A program made the translations under genes and the position numbers. The notes under the pieces are model-generated. The model did no database searches. It was not told where the DNA came from and saw nothing but the letters and a program-made list of their open reading frames with translations. Positions 51,689-61,121 of a stretch of DNA of 64,000 bases are shown here, one piece after another. This DNA comes from Halolamina litorea (lineage in GTDB: Archaea > Halobacteriota > Halobacteria > Halobacteriales > Haloferacaceae), in assembly GCF_026616205.1 (NCBI RefSeq), contig NZ_JANHGR010000002.1, positions 1 through 64,000 of the forward strand, in the 5' to 3' direction. The number at the start of each line of letters is the position of its first letter. Position 1 is the first letter of the stretch.

Positions 51689-52272
51689 AGGCTGCCCTTG
51701 GTGCTGGGCGTGTCGCTTCGACGCTCGTCAAGCCGGGTAGCGTCGTCGAGCGCGCGGGCGAGGGCCTTGAACAGCGCCTCGACCTCGTGGTGGGCGTTGT
51801 CCCCCTCGACCTCGCAGTGGAGCGTGAGGCCGGCGTGCTGGCCCAGCGAGCGGGCGAAGTGCCGCGCGAGGACGCTGGTGAACTCCCCGATCCGCTCCTG
51901 TGAGAACTCGCCGTCGAAGCGGAAGTAGGGCCGCCCCGACACGTCGACGACGACGCCCGCTTGGGCCTCGTCCATCGGGATCCGGCGGTCGGCGAACCGG
52001 CGGATGCCCGCGCGGTCGCCCAGCGCCTCGTCGAAGGCCTGCCCGAGCACGATCCCCACGTCCTCGATGGTGTGGTGGTCGTCAACGTGGAGGTCGCCGT
52101 CACAGGTCAGTTCGAGGTCGAACAGGCCGTGCCGGGCGAAGGAGTCGAGCATGTGGTCGAGGAAGCCGATCCCGGTGTCGACCTCGCTCTCGCCGTCGCC
52201 GTCGATCGTGAGGCTACAGTCGATGGCGGTCTCGGCGGTCTCACGGGAGACGCTGGCGTGCCGGTCGGTCAT
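51685..52272 (-). CDS. hisB: Imidazoleglycerol-phosphate dehydratase
   Basis: It performs the sixth step of histidine synthesis. The 195-residue monofunctional enzyme has the two symmetric manganese-binding repeats: [20 protein letters not shown] with [14 protein letters not shown], and [16 protein letters not shown] with [22 protein letters not shown] 52272 is preferred because CTTTGC lies about 27 nt upstream; an upstream in-frame ATG at 52299 would overlap that box. hisA is 940 bp away with an unrelated gene between. Confidence 0.96.
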   Translation of the reverse strand: MTDRHASVSRETAETAIDCSLTIDGDGESEVDTGIGFLDHMLDSFARHGLFDLELTCDGDLHVDDHHTIEDVGIVLGQAFDEALGDRAGIRRFADRRIPMDEAQAGVVVDVSGRPYFRFDGEFSQERIGEFTSVLARHFARSLGQHAGLTLHCEVEGDNAHHEVEALFKALARALDDATRLDERRSDTPSTKGSL

Positions 52273-52443
52273 ACGTGTGTTCGTGGGCCGGGGGAGCAAA
52301 GCGGTTGTGGAAGGGTGGACGGCTTGTTGGAGTCGGCGTCCCTCGGCGCGGACGGCCAGCGGTCAAACCCCGTCGGCGAGCGGTTCCGGTGAGTGCTCCG
52401 GCAGAGAAAGTCCCAACCTCACGGCTCGCGTAGCGGGAGCCGA

Positions 52444-53178
52444 ATGACGACAGCCCCCGACATCGAGGTTCAGCTCGTGCGGAACGCCACCCTCCTCGCG
52501 ACCGTCGACGGGACGACGTTCCTCGTCGACCCGATGCTCTCGCCGCAGGGCGCGAACCCGCCGATCCAGAACACGCCGAACGACCGGAACAACCCCCTCG
52601 TTGCGCTCCCCGAGGTCGACCTCGACTACGACGCCGTCGTCGTCACCCACCGACACCCGGACCACTGGGACGAGGCCGCGAGCGAGGAGCTGGCAGACGA
52701 CGTCCCGCTGCTCTGTCAGCCCGAAGAGGCCGACGCCTTCGTCGAGGAGGGGTTCACCGACGTGCGCCCCGTCGAGGACGAGACCACCTTCGAGGGAATC
52801 ACCATCCACCGGACGCCGGGCCGGCACGGTCACGACGAACTGGCCGAGCAGATGGGACCCGTCTCCGGGTTCGTCTTCGAGAACGGGGCGACGCTGTACG
52901 TCGCCGGCGACACCGTCTGGTACGAGCCCGTCGCGGAGACGCTGGCGGAGTTCGACCCCGTGATGGCCGTCCTCAACGGCGGTGAGGCCCGGTTCGAGGA
53001 GGGCGAACCCATCACGATGGGGGTCGACGACGTTCGTGCCGTCCGCGAGGCGACCGACGCGACGGTCGCCGTCGTCCACATGGAGGCGATCAACCACTGT
53101 CTGCTCTCGCGTGAGGAACTCCGTGCTGGGACCGAAGACGTGCTCGTCCCCGAGGACGGGGAGCGCGTCAGTCTCTGA
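52444..53178 (+). CDS. Metallo-beta-lactamase-fold hydrolase
   Basis: The 244-residue protein shows the metal motif VVVTHRHPDHWDEA (H-x-H-x-D-H), HTPGRHGHDE-like His, AGDTVWYEP with the bridging Asp, and a late His in VVHMEAINHC. It resembles the UlaG/YtnP-like branch of small-molecule MBL hydrolases. The substrate is unknown. GGGAG five bases before the ATG suggests a leadered mRNA. Confidence 0.88.
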   Translation: MTTAPDIEVQLVRNATLLATVDGTTFLVDPMLSPQGANPPIQNTPNDRNNPLVALPEVDLDYDAVVVTHRHPDHWDEAASEELADDVPLLCQPEEADAFVEEGFTDVRPVEDETTFEGITIHRTPGRHGHDELAEQMGPVSGFVFENGATLYVAGDTVWYEPVAETLAEFDPVMAVLNGGEARFEEGEPITMGVDDVRAVREATDATVAVVHMEAINHCLLSREELRAGTEDVLVPEDGERVSL

Positions 53179-53207
53179 GGCGAGAAAGGACCGCTGTTTC
53201 GACCGAG

Positions 53208-53936
53208 TCAGACGCCCATCGCTCGGGCCAGCGTGAACCGACCCTCGTAGAGCGCCGTGCCGACGACGACTGCCGCCGCGCCGGCGTCGCGCAGCGCGGC
53301 CACGTCGTCGAGATCGGTCACGCCACCGCTGGCGACGACCGGGATGTCGACGGCGTCGACGACGCGCTCGACGGCCTCGCGGTCGATCCCCGAGAGTTGG
53401 CCCTCCACGTCGACGTTGGTGAACAACACCGAGCCGGCACCGAGGTCCTCGTAGCGCGCCGCGGCCTCAGCGGGGTCGAGCCCCGTGCCCTCGGTCCAGC
53501 CCGAGACGACGACCTCGCCCTCTTTCGCGTCGAGACTCACCATCACGCTCTCTGGGTGGGTCTCGGAGATCCGCTCGACGATCTCGGGCTCCTCGACCGC
53601 GGCGGTGCCGAGGATCACGCGGTCGACGCCGGCGTCGAGCAGGCTGATGGCGTCCGCGACGGTTCGGATGCCGCCGCCGACCTGCACGCCCACGTCCTCC
53701 CCCGTGGCATCGACGATGGCTTCGATGGCGTCGGCGTTCTCGCGCTCGCCCTCGAAGGCGCCGTCGAGGTCGACGAGGTGGAGCGTCTCCGCGCCCTCGT
53801 CCAGCCAGCGCTCGGCGGCGGCGACGGGGTCGCCGTAGCGTTTCCCGGAGTCGCGCTCGCCCGCCACGAGCTGGACAGCCTCGCCGTCCTGTACGTCGAC
53901 CGCGGGGATCACCTCGAACGTCGGGAACTGCGTCAC
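53208..53936 (-). CDS. hisA: ProFAR isomerase
   Basis: It converts ProFAR to PRFAR in histidine synthesis. The 242-residue TIM barrel has the N-terminal catalytic Asp in VIPAVDVQDGEAVQL, the first phosphate site VQVGGGIRTVADA, the second catalytic Asp in SLDAKEGEVVVSGW, and the second phosphate site VASGGVTDLDDVAAL. A GTG start at 53936 is used: GGCTAAGCG lies about 27 nt upstream and no ATG fits. Confidence 0.94.
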   Translation of the reverse strand: MTQFPTFEVIPAVDVQDGEAVQLVAGERDSGKRYGDPVAAAERWLDEGAETLHLVDLDGAFEGERENADAIEAIVDATGEDVGVQVGGGIRTVADAISLLDAGVDRVILGTAAVEEPEIVERISETHPESVMVSLDAKEGEVVVSGWTEGTGLDPAEAAARYEDLGAGSVLFTNVDVEGQLSGIDREAVERVVDAVDIPVVASGGVTDLDDVAALRDAGAAAVVVGTALYEGRFTLARAMGV

Positions 53937-54055
53937 GCCCGGGGCTGGGAGCGCCGGTCGCTTAGCCGTGCCGGAAGCGCGGGACGCCGCGCGCGGATGA
54001 CGCCGACCCGTCCAGCGTCGGTATGCTTTTGCCCGGGCCTCGCCGAGAGGGTGGC

Positions 54056-55747
54056 GTGCCACAGGAGTCCCATCGACGGCTCGTGGAGGAACTCACGAGC
54101 CGGGGGTACAACGCCCAGCGCGAGGCGGTGACGATCCTCGCCAACGCCGGCGAACCCGAACTCGCCGCCGAGGCGGCCGCCGACGCCGCCGGCGACGCGT
54201 TCGTCGTGACCGTCGAGCACGCCCGCGAGGCCGTCGACGGCGGCCTGCTCGACCGTGCCCCCGACAGCGAACGGACTCCGGACCGAGAAACGCTCCCACC
54301 CGAAACAGACGGTGCCGCCGACCTCGCCGAACAGGCGCCGACGGACATGACCGGCGACGCCACTCCCGAGACCGACCTGCTCACGGGCGACGACGGGAGC
54401 GGCCATCCCGACGTTTCAACTGGAACGGAAAACCTCGACAATCGCCAGCAAGGGGGGAGTGATGGAGTCGAAGCGAAGGGGTCCGGGGGCGACGCGAACG
54501 CCGCGGGTGGGGCGGCCGCCACGACCATCGGCAGTCGCTCGCCGCCCGCCCCGGAGATCCGGAACGACGTGACCGGGCAGTCGACCGGGACCGGCGAGTA
54601 CGACGAGTTCGTCGGGACGTTTCAGGACCGCTACGACCGGCTCGCGGGGCTGCTCCGCGGGCGCGTGAACCACCGACCCGCGGAGGCGATCCAGTCGATG
54701 CCGGGCGGTAGCGACGCCGAGATGATCGGCCTCGTCGACGACATCCGCTCGACGGCCTCGGGCCACTGGATCGTCGAACTGGAGGACACCACCGGCACCT
54801 TCCCCTGCCTGATCATGAAGGACCGGGCGTTCGCGCCGCTGGTGGACGACCTGCTGCTCGACGAGTGTTTGGCCGTGCAGGGGACGCTGGCCGACGACGG
54901 CGGGATCATGTTCGTCGACTCGCTGCATTTCCCCGACGTACCCCGGACCCACAAGCCGAGCACGGCCGACCGGCACGTGCAGGCGGCGCTGATCTCGGAC
55001 GTCCACGTCGGCAGTCAGGAGTTCGCCCAGGAGGCGTGGAACCGCTTCGCCGACTGGCTCCACACCCCCGAGGCCGAGGCCGTGGAGTACCTCCTGATCG
55101 GCGGCGACATGGTCGAGGGCGTCGGGGTCTACCCGGATCAGGACGAGGAGTTGGACGTGGTGGACATCTACGAGCAGTACGAGCGGTTCGCGGAGGAGCT
55201 GAAGAAGGTCCCCGGCGACATGGAGATCGTGATGATCCCCGGGAACCACGACGCCGTCCGCCTCGCGGAACCCCAGCCCGCCTTCACCGAGGAGCTTCGG
55301 GACATCATGAGCGCCCACGACGCCCGCTTCACCGGGAACCCGTCGACGGTCACCGTCGAGGGCGTCTCGGTGCTGATGTACCACGGCGTCTCGCTGGACG
55401 AGGTGATCGCCGAACTCCCCGCCGAGAAGGCCAGCTACGACGAGCCACACAAGGCGATGTACCAACTGCTGAAGAAGCGCCACGTCGCCCCGCAGTACGG
55501 CGGTCACACCCGCGTCGCCCCCGAGGAGAAGGACTACCTCGTCATCGACGAGGTGCCCGACGTGTTCCACACCGGCCACGTCCACAAACTCGGCTGGGGG
55601 AAGTACCACAACGTCCTCGCGGTCAACTCCGGCTGCTGGCAGGAACAGACCGACTTCCAGAAGTCCGTCAACATCGACCCCGACTACGGCTACGCGCCGA
55701 TCCTCGACCTCGACACGCTGGACATGACCGTCCGGAAGTTCGTCTGA
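54056..55747 (+). CDS. polB: DNA polymerase II (family D) small subunit DP1
   Basis: This is the proofreading 3'-5' exonuclease subunit of PolD. The 563-residue protein has an N-terminal helical part (to about 70), a long acidic Thr/Gly-rich linker (75-180), an OB fold (about 225-300), and a calcineurin-like phosphoesterase domain. The latter has all metal motifs (ISDVHVGS, IGGDMVEG, IPGNHDAVR, MYHGVSLDE, HTGHVHKLGWG), so the nuclease should be active. The GTG start at 54056 is supported by GCTTTTGC at 54025-54032. DP2 is encoded 12 kb away. Confidence 0.95.
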   Translation: MPQESHRRLVEELTSRGYNAQREAVTILANAGEPELAAEAAADAAGDAFVVTVEHAREAVDGGLLDRAPDSERTPDRETLPPETDGAADLAEQAPTDMTGDATPETDLLTGDDGSGHPDVSTGTENLDNRQQGGSDGVEAKGSGGDANAAGGAAATTIGSRSPPAPEIRNDVTGQSTGTGEYDEFVGTFQDRYDRLAGLLRGRVNHRPAEAIQSMPGGSDAEMIGLVDDIRSTASGHWIVELEDTTGTFPCLIMKDRAFAPLVDDLLLDECLAVQGTLADDGGIMFVDSLHFPDVPRTHKPSTADRHVQAALISDVHVGSQEFAQEAWNRFADWLHTPEAEAVEYLLIGGDMVEGVGVYPDQDEELDVVDIYEQYERFAEELKKVPGDMEIVMIPGNHDAVRLAEPQPAFTEELRDIMSAHDARFTGNPSTVTVEGVSVLMYHGVSLDEVIAELPAEKASYDEPHKAMYQLLKKRHVAPQYGGHTRVAPEEKDYLVIDEVPDVFHTGHVHKLGWGKYHNVLAVNSGCWQEQTDFQKSVNIDPDYGYAPILDLDTLDMTVRKFV

Positions 55748-55831
55748 GTCGGCGTCGCAGCGGCGTCGACGGTTCTCCCGGCGTGAGTACCGTCGCCGAA
55801 CGTTATGGCCTCCCGACACCTACGGGACGGT

Positions 55832-56260
55832 ATGAGCGCCGCCGACCCCCTCCAGACCGTTCGCCCGGCCGCACTGCTCCAGCCCCTCGCCGTCTGGCTC
55901 GTCATGGCCGTCGTCGCCGTCGCCAACGGCGTGTTCCGGGAGACAGTCCTCGTCCCCCGGATGGACGAGTACGCGGCCCACGTGCTCAGCACCGCGATGC
56001 TCGTCCTCGCCATCCTCGCGGTCTCGGCTGCCTACCTCGGGTGGACGGCGACGGCGTTTAGCCGGGCGGAACTGCTGCTCGTCGGCGTCGCGTGGACCCT
56101 GCTGACCGTCGGCTTCGAGTTCCTCGTCGGCTACGCCGAGGGGACGCCGGTCTCGATCACGCTTGGGCAGTACGACGTGTTCGCCGGGCAGGTCTGGATC
56201 GCCGTCCCGCTGACGCTGCTTTTCGCGCCGCTGCTGTTCGGCTGGTACCTGTCGTCCTGA
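55832..56260 (+). CDS. Four-helix membrane protein
   Basis: The 142-residue protein has four predicted membrane helices (about 17-37, 47-69, 77-95, 118-140). I do not recognise the family. ATG 55832 is used because ACGTTATGG at 55799-55807 lies about 27 nt upstream; the alternative ATG at 55805 falls inside this box. It converges with the bactofilin-like gene. Confidence 0.65.
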   Translation: MSAADPLQTVRPAALLQPLAVWLVMAVVAVANGVFRETVLVPRMDEYAAHVLSTAMLVLAILAVSAAYLGWTATAFSRAELLLVGVAWTLLTVGFEFLVGYAEGTPVSITLGQYDVFAGQVWIAVPLTLLFAPLLFGWYLSS

Positions 56261-56289
56261 CGACCCCGAGCGGACCCTCCGGGTCCGGC

Positions 56290-57162
56290 TTACTCGCCGC
56301 CCGGAATGGTCACCGGTTCGAACCGCTGGAGGCCGAAGTAGGTGTTCAGCACCGCGCCGAAGCCGACCGCGATCAGCGCAAGTTGGGCCAGCGCGCCGGC
56401 GTAGGGAACCGCCCCGAGCAGTTCGACGGCGAGCAGGAACAGCCCCACGCCGGCCGCCGTCGCGGCGCCCGGGCGGTCGATCGGCAGGCGACGGCCGAGC
56501 AGGTGGCCGAACACGACCTGCCCGTAGAGCACCACGACCCCCAGTGCGAGGAGGCCAGCGATACTCAGCGGGATCAGGATCAACGTGAACGCCATGTAGA
56601 CGAACAGCACCAGCAGCGTCGCGGCCGCGAGCGCCCCGACGACGCCGCTGACGAGGCTGTGGCCGGTAATCGCGTTGCCGACATTCCCCAGCAGCGCGTT
56701 GTGTCGCTCGGCGAGCCACCAGCCGACGGCCCCGAGCACGGCGAACTGGGCGAGGAAGCCGAACACCTGGCCGGCCGGCGAGTCGTTCGGTTCGGGCGGG
56801 TCGAACGTCGTGTACTGGCCCACCGCCGCCCCCTCGGCGACGGTCGACTCGCCGCTGATCCGCTGGAGCGTGCCGGTGACCGCGGCGCCGTCGGCGACAG
56901 CGAGCCTCCCCGCGAGCACGGTGGCGTCGCCGACGAGGCGACCGTCGATCCGTGTCGTGCCGCCGATGACGTAGAGGTCGCCGGTCACGGTGGCCTCGGC
57001 GGGGACCGTCGTCGTACCGCCCGCGACGACGTGGACGCCGTCGAAGGCCGCGACCTCGTGGTCACCGTCGAAGGTGACGGACATCCGGTCGGCCTCGCCG
57101 CCGCCGGCGGCGACCAACAGCAGTACGACGAGCAACAGGGGGATGGATTCGGTGATGGTCAT
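56290..57162 (-). CDS. Membrane protein with polymer-forming (bactofilin-like) domain
   Basis: The 290-residue protein begins with a signal-like helix (SIPLLLVVLLLVAAGGG). Residues 35-125 are short repeated beta steps (VTGDLYVIGGTTRIDGRLVG, DATVLAGRLAVADG) of the bactofilin right-handed helix type, followed by four membrane helices. The polymer-like part is probably outside the cell. Its ATG overlaps the MFS gene stop by four bases (ATGA), so the two are co-translated. Confidence 0.78.
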   Translation of the reverse strand: MTITESIPLLLVVLLLVAAGGGEADRMSVTFDGDHEVAAFDGVHVVAGGTTTVPAEATVTGDLYVIGGTTRIDGRLVGDATVLAGRLAVADGAAVTGTLQRISGESTVAEGAAVGQYTTFDPPEPNDSPAGQVFGFLAQFAVLGAVGWWLAERHNALLGNVGNAITGHSLVSGVVGALAAATLLVLFVYMAFTLILIPLSIAGLLALGVVVLYGQVVFGHLLGRRLPIDRPGAATAAGVGLFLLAVELLGAVPYAGALAQLALIAVGFGAVLNTYFGLQRFEPVTIPGGE

Positions 57163-58454
57163 GTGGGTCCCTCCGTCCGGGCCGCGGCCGCGCGGCGGAG
57201 ATAGATCCCTGCCGCCAGCGAGCACAGCAACAGTAACGAGAGCGCCTGCACGACGTTGAGGTGGCTCAGAAGGGTGAGTTCGACCGCGTTGAAGTAGAGC
57301 GCGAGCGCGGTGCTCAGGAACGTCGCGAGCCAGCCGGCGACGCCGATACCGACCGCCGAGTGGGTACCGATCGTTTCCGGCGTCGAGAGGTCGGGCCAGA
57401 TGGCGAAGTTGAGCGTCGTGTAGAAACTCACCGCGATGGCGTACACCCCGGGGTTGAGCGGCGAGGCGCCCTGAGCGACCGAGGGGAACGCGGCCGCCAA
57501 CCGGAGGTCGGAGGTGTAGAGCACGTGGGCCAGCGCGAACAGCGCGAACGTCCAGAGGAACACTCGCCGGAGCGGGAACGCCGTGTAGATGACTCCCGCC
57601 ATGACCGCGCCGACGACGTGAGCGACGGCGATGGCCAGCCGGGTCGAGAGCGCCGGCGACTGCCAGGAGGTCAGCAACAGCGACGGGGTGTCGATGATCC
57701 GCAGGAACCCCAGACTGTCGATGAAGAACACGCCGAACGTCAGCGCCACCGGCACGGCAAAGGCGAGGCTCCGAGTACGAACGGGCGTCGGGTGGCAGAA
57801 CCGCCCCCGCCCGAACTCGTGGTACTGCTCGCCCAGCGTGTCGAGCACGGACTCGATCGGCCCGACTCGTCCCGAGATCAGGACCGCGAGGGCGGCGATT
57901 CCCGGAACCATCGCGACGGTCATCACCCGGCTGAACACCTCGACGGACCACGAGAGCGGGATCGCGTTGGCCGCGAAGTAGGCGATGGCCGTGATCGCCG
58001 CCGCGACGTAGCCCCGGTCGGGCGGCGGCACCAGGTCGACCGCGAGCGAGAAGGAGACGGGGAAGCCGACCCCGAGGCCGACGGAGGCGACGACGATCCA
58101 CGCGCCGAACGCCGGCACGCTCCGGATGCCGGGCGCCAGGACCGTGAGCGCGAACTGGACGAGGACGACGCCGAACAGCAGGCGGAGCTTCGTTCGGAGG
58201 TCGGTGCTCCAGCCGCGGCGGTCCATCGTCACGCCCGTGGCGACGGCGACGACGAGGGTACAGAGCGCGAGGGCGGCCATCCACGCCGAGACGACCGTCT
58301 CGGACATCCCGACCAGCCGGGTACCGAGGTCGATCAGCCCCAACTGGACGAAGGTGATGTTGTAGTAGTACCCGGCCACCATGAGCGCGACGAACAGGGC
58401 GTAGCCGGCCACCGTTGGCCACCGGCGCTCTCGGACGTGGCGGGTCAGGCGCAT
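57159..58454 (-). CDS. Major facilitator superfamily transporter
   Basis: The 431-residue protein has about twelve hydrophobic helices in two halves around a charged loop near 215-235. The cytoplasmic loop 2-3 motif is VTMDRRGWSTDLRTKLR, a form of the MFS D-R-x-G signature, and GLGVGFPVSFSLAVDLVPPP is in helix 4-5. Substrate unknown. It is the first gene of a pair with the bactofilin-like membrane protein. AGTTATTAGC at 58484-58493 is the probable promoter. Confidence 0.85.
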   Translation of the reverse strand: MRLTRHVRERRWPTVAGYALFVALMVAGYYYNITFVQLGLIDLGTRLVGMSETVVSAWMAALALCTLVVAVATGVTMDRRGWSTDLRTKLRLLFGVVLVQFALTVLAPGIRSVPAFGAWIVVASVGLGVGFPVSFSLAVDLVPPPDRGYVAAAITAIAYFAANAIPLSWSVEVFSRVMTVAMVPGIAALAVLISGRVGPIESVLDTLGEQYHEFGRGRFCHPTPVRTRSLAFAVPVALTFGVFFIDSLGFLRIIDTPSLLLTSWQSPALSTRLAIAVAHVVGAVMAGVIYTAFPLRRVFLWTFALFALAHVLYTSDLRLAAAFPSVAQGASPLNPGVYAIAVSFYTTLNFAIWPDLSTPETIGTHSAVGIGVAGWLATFLSTALALYFNAVELTLLSHLNVVQALSLLLLCSLAAGIYLRRAAAARTEGPT

Positions 58455-58492
58455 CTGTCGGTGCTGTAGCTGTGACCGCGGGGTGCTAATAA

Positions 58493-59410
58493 CTACGGCC
58501 GTACCGAGTCAGCGGGGCGCTCGGTTCCGAGGCCGGCTGCTTCCGGTCCCGGCGGCTCCCGGGCTGAAAGCCTCTCGGCACCGTAGACGCTGACGATCAG
58601 CAGGGCGAGCAGCACCATCGGGACGGCACCGGTGAGTTCCGCGAGGAGGCCCAACCGTTGGTCCGGCACCCTGCCGGGAGCCATCGCCCCGACGTCCGCG
58701 GGGTGGAGCACCCCCATAGCGTTGATGCCGGCGTGGAACACCGCGACCGCGAGCACGCTGCCGCCGGTACCGTTGTACATCCACGTCCAGAGCACCGAGC
58801 CCGCGAGAATGGAGACCACCCAGAGCACCTGCTGTGAGCGAGACCACGCGCCCTGTGTGGTGCTCGCGTTGAGGAACAGCGGAAGGTGCCAGCCCGCCCA
58901 CGCGACGCCGACGAGGAGCCCCGAAGCGAGCGCACTCCGGCGTTCCTGCAGGATCGGGAGCATGAAGCCCCGCCAGCCGAGTTCCTCCTGGCCGCCGCCG
59001 AGCACCGTTCCCCACGCCAGCGCGAACAGGTAGATCCCGGGGAACGGAAGCGACCCGACGTCGATCGGTCCGCCCAGCGCGACGAACAGGGCGACACCGA
59101 GGGACAATACCACCAGCGGGAGCCCGAGCACGGCGGCCCACCACCGGGCGCCGAGGCGCCAGTCGAAGAACTGGCCGACCCAGCGCCGGAGGTCGCCACC
59201 GGTGGCCCAGAGCACGACCGCCGCCCCGACTGGCGGACCGAAGCCGCCGATCCCGATCAGGATCGACTGCGTCCACGACGGCTCCAGGCCAGCCACCGCC
59301 ACGGCGCCCTGTACCGTCCACGTGAAGGCGTACGTCACGGAGAGGAAGGCGACGAGTCGATGCCTCTCGATCCATCGGCCAACGGGGCCCGTACTCGGCC
59401 GCTCAGCCAT
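58493..59410 (-). CDS. CPBP family intramembrane metalloprotease
   Basis: The 305-residue protein has about eight membrane helices and all CPBP (Rce1/CAAX-like) motifs: QEELGWRGFMLP with the paired Glu and the Arg, WAGWHLPLFLN with His, and AVFHAGINAMG with the final His. Such enzymes cleave prenylated or bacteriocin-type peptides; the target is unknown. A longer frame begins 16 codons upstream at 59458. It lies 38 bp upstream of the MFS gene on the same strand. Confidence 0.87.
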   Translation of the reverse strand: MAERPSTGPVGRWIERHRLVAFLSVTYAFTWTVQGAVAVAGLEPSWTQSILIGIGGFGPPVGAAVVLWATGGDLRRWVGQFFDWRLGARWWAAVLGLPLVVLSLGVALFVALGGPIDVGSLPFPGIYLFALAWGTVLGGGQEELGWRGFMLPILQERRSALASGLLVGVAWAGWHLPLFLNASTTQGAWSRSQQVLWVVSILAGSVLWTWMYNGTGGSVLAVAVFHAGINAMGVLHPADVGAMAPGRVPDQRLGLLAELTGAVPMVLLALLIVSVYGAERLSAREPPGPEAAGLGTERPADSVRP

Positions 59411-59601
59411 CGGCGCCACCCCACTGACAGACACGGCGTGTCGGGGACATATCGGCATGGGGCCGCCGCTTTCCCATAGTTATCCGTCCGTTTTCCCCGC
59501 GTTCCGGCGCGAATGGGGCCGTTTTCCGGCGCGGACGGGGCGCACGCGGGAACCGGGTCGAACCGCCCGAGTTTTTGCCGTTGCCGGTCTCAGTCCCGGT
59601 A

Positions 59602-60282
59602 ATGCCCATCGAGGACCGCGACCAGGCCTCCCTGGTCACGCACGCGCTGGCGAAAGACACGCTCTCGCAGATCCGCGACGTGGAGACCGAGCAAGTCGGC
59701 TTCCGGAAGGGGCTGGTGAAGCTCGGCCGGATCTGTGGCTACGAGATCATCGACGGCGCGATGGAGACCGAGTACGTCCCCGTCCAGACCCCCCTCACCG
59801 AGACCACCGGCGAGCGGGTCCGCGGGCTGGACGACGTGGTGATCATCAACGTCCTGCGGGCGGCGACGCCGTTCGTCGAAGGGCTGCTCAAGGCGTTCCC
59901 CCGCGCCAAACAGGGCGTCATCTCCGCGGGCCGCGACGAGTCCGCCGGGATGGGCGACGACGGGACGTTCCCGATCAGCGTCGACTACAAGAAGCTGCCC
60001 GAGATCACCGAGGACGACACCGTCGTCGTCGCCGACCCGATGCTGGCGACTGGATCGACGATGTGTACGGTCCTCGAACACGTCCTCGACGCCGCAGACG
60101 ACCAGCCCGAGGACCTGTTCGTGCTCTCGGCGGTCTCGGCGCCCGAGGGACTGCTCCGGGTCCACGAGGAGTTCCCCGAGGCCGACCTGCTGACGGTCTC
60201 CATCGACGACGAACTCAACGAGGAGGGGTTCATCGTCCCCGGCCTCGGCGACGCGGGCGACCGCTCGTTCCGAACCAACTGA
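59602..60282 (+). CDS. upp: Uracil phosphoribosyltransferase
   Basis: It salvages uracil to UMP with PRPP. The 226-residue protein shows [20 protein letters not shown], the PRPP loop [20 protein letters not shown], and a C-terminal uracil-binding segment [27 protein letters not shown] at 59569-59578 lies 27 nt upstream. It complements the de novo genes pyrD and pyrF in the window. Confidence 0.96.
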   Translation: MPIEDRDQASLVTHALAKDTLSQIRDVETEQVGFRKGLVKLGRICGYEIIDGAMETEYVPVQTPLTETTGERVRGLDDVVIINVLRAATPFVEGLLKAFPRAKQGVISAGRDESAGMGDDGTFPISVDYKKLPEITEDDTVVVADPMLATGSTMCTVLEHVLDAADDQPEDLFVLSAVSAPEGLLRVHEEFPEADLLTVSIDDELNEEGFIVPGLGDAGDRSFRTN

Positions 60283-60404
60283 GCGGCGGACCCCCGAGAC
60301 GCCGAGCTATCACCTCGACGAGCGAGCAACGACGGCGTCCCGAGACCCGTGGCGGTTCGGACGGGCGGGCGAACACCTATGCGCCTCCCGAGTGTTCGGT
60401 CGCT

Positions 60405-60953
60405 ATGTCGACCCAGTCCTGTGGCCGCTGTGGTTCTCCCGCCCCCGAGGCACTCCTCCGGAACGTCTCGCTGAACGTCGACGGTAGCGAGGTCGACAGC
60501 CAGACGATCTGTCCCGACTGTTTCTCGGACTGGATCGCCCACTACCAGGAGGAGATGGCCGGCGACATGCCCGGCGCCGACGACGCACGGAGCGGCGCCG
60601 CGGCGGATGCTGGCTCGTCGGACCGCCTAAGCGAGACCGTCAGCGCGGCGGTCGAGCACGACGGCGACGCCGCTGCGGGCGAGGAGCGACTACAGGACGC
60701 CGTCGACGACGGGGCCACGAAGGCGTCGCCGCCGGGACGAACCGGTAGTGACGAGATCGAGAGCGTCGGCGGCGGTTCCGGCGGAACCGGGAACAACGAG
60801 ATCCGGGAGGTCGGCGGCGCCGGCGGCGGCCCGGCGGACGACGACGTGGAGATCGACCTCGATGACGGCGGTGACAGCGTCGACGTCGACCTCGGCAACG
60901 GCGACGACGCCGAGGAGGATGAAGACGACGACGGCGGACTACTGCTGGGCTGA
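60405..60953 (+). CDS. N-terminal zinc-ribbon protein with long acidic tail
   Basis: The first 45 residues carry CGRCGSPAPEAL and CPDCFSDW, a zinc ribbon. The remaining 130 residues are disordered, rich in Asp, Gly and Glu, and end EDDDGGLLLG. The product has 182 residues. The plan is like the gene at 51149 but without its helical end. CACCTATGCG at 60374-60383 is the promoter. Its end overlaps the convergent gene at 60939 by 15 bases. Confidence 0.73.
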   Translation: MSTQSCGRCGSPAPEALLRNVSLNVDGSEVDSQTICPDCFSDWIAHYQEEMAGDMPGADDARSGAAADAGSSDRLSETVSAAVEHDGDAAAGEERLQDAVDDGATKASPPGRTGSDEIESVGGGSGGTGNNEIREVGGAGGGPADDDVEIDLDDGGDSVDVDLGNGDDAEEDEDDDGGLLLG

Positions 60954-61121
60954 GTCGGGCGACCAGTTGCAGCACGCGCCGTCGACCAGCCCCGCTTCCT
61001 CAACGTACGCGGTGAGACAGGCGTAGTTACAGAACGGCGTCGGCTCTGCGTCGACCGCTCCCTCGGCGACGTACATCGGGTGGTGCTCCTCGACGGGCGA
61101 GTCACAGTAGACGCAGTCCAT
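60939..61121 (-). CDS. Small treble-clef-like zinc protein
   Basis: The 60-residue protein begins MDCVYCDSPVEEHHPMYV and has a second group FCNYACLTAYVE and a CCNW, giving enough Cys/His for one or two zinc sites. This pattern is recurrent in haloarchaeal small zinc proteins (DUF7576-like, recalled). ATG 61121 gives the family N-terminus; the longer frame upstream runs through the repeat region and is Arg-rich. Confidence 0.75.
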   Translation of the reverse strand: MDCVYCDSPVEEHHPMYVAEGAVDAEPTPFCNYACLTAYVEEAGLVDGACCNWSPDSAQQ

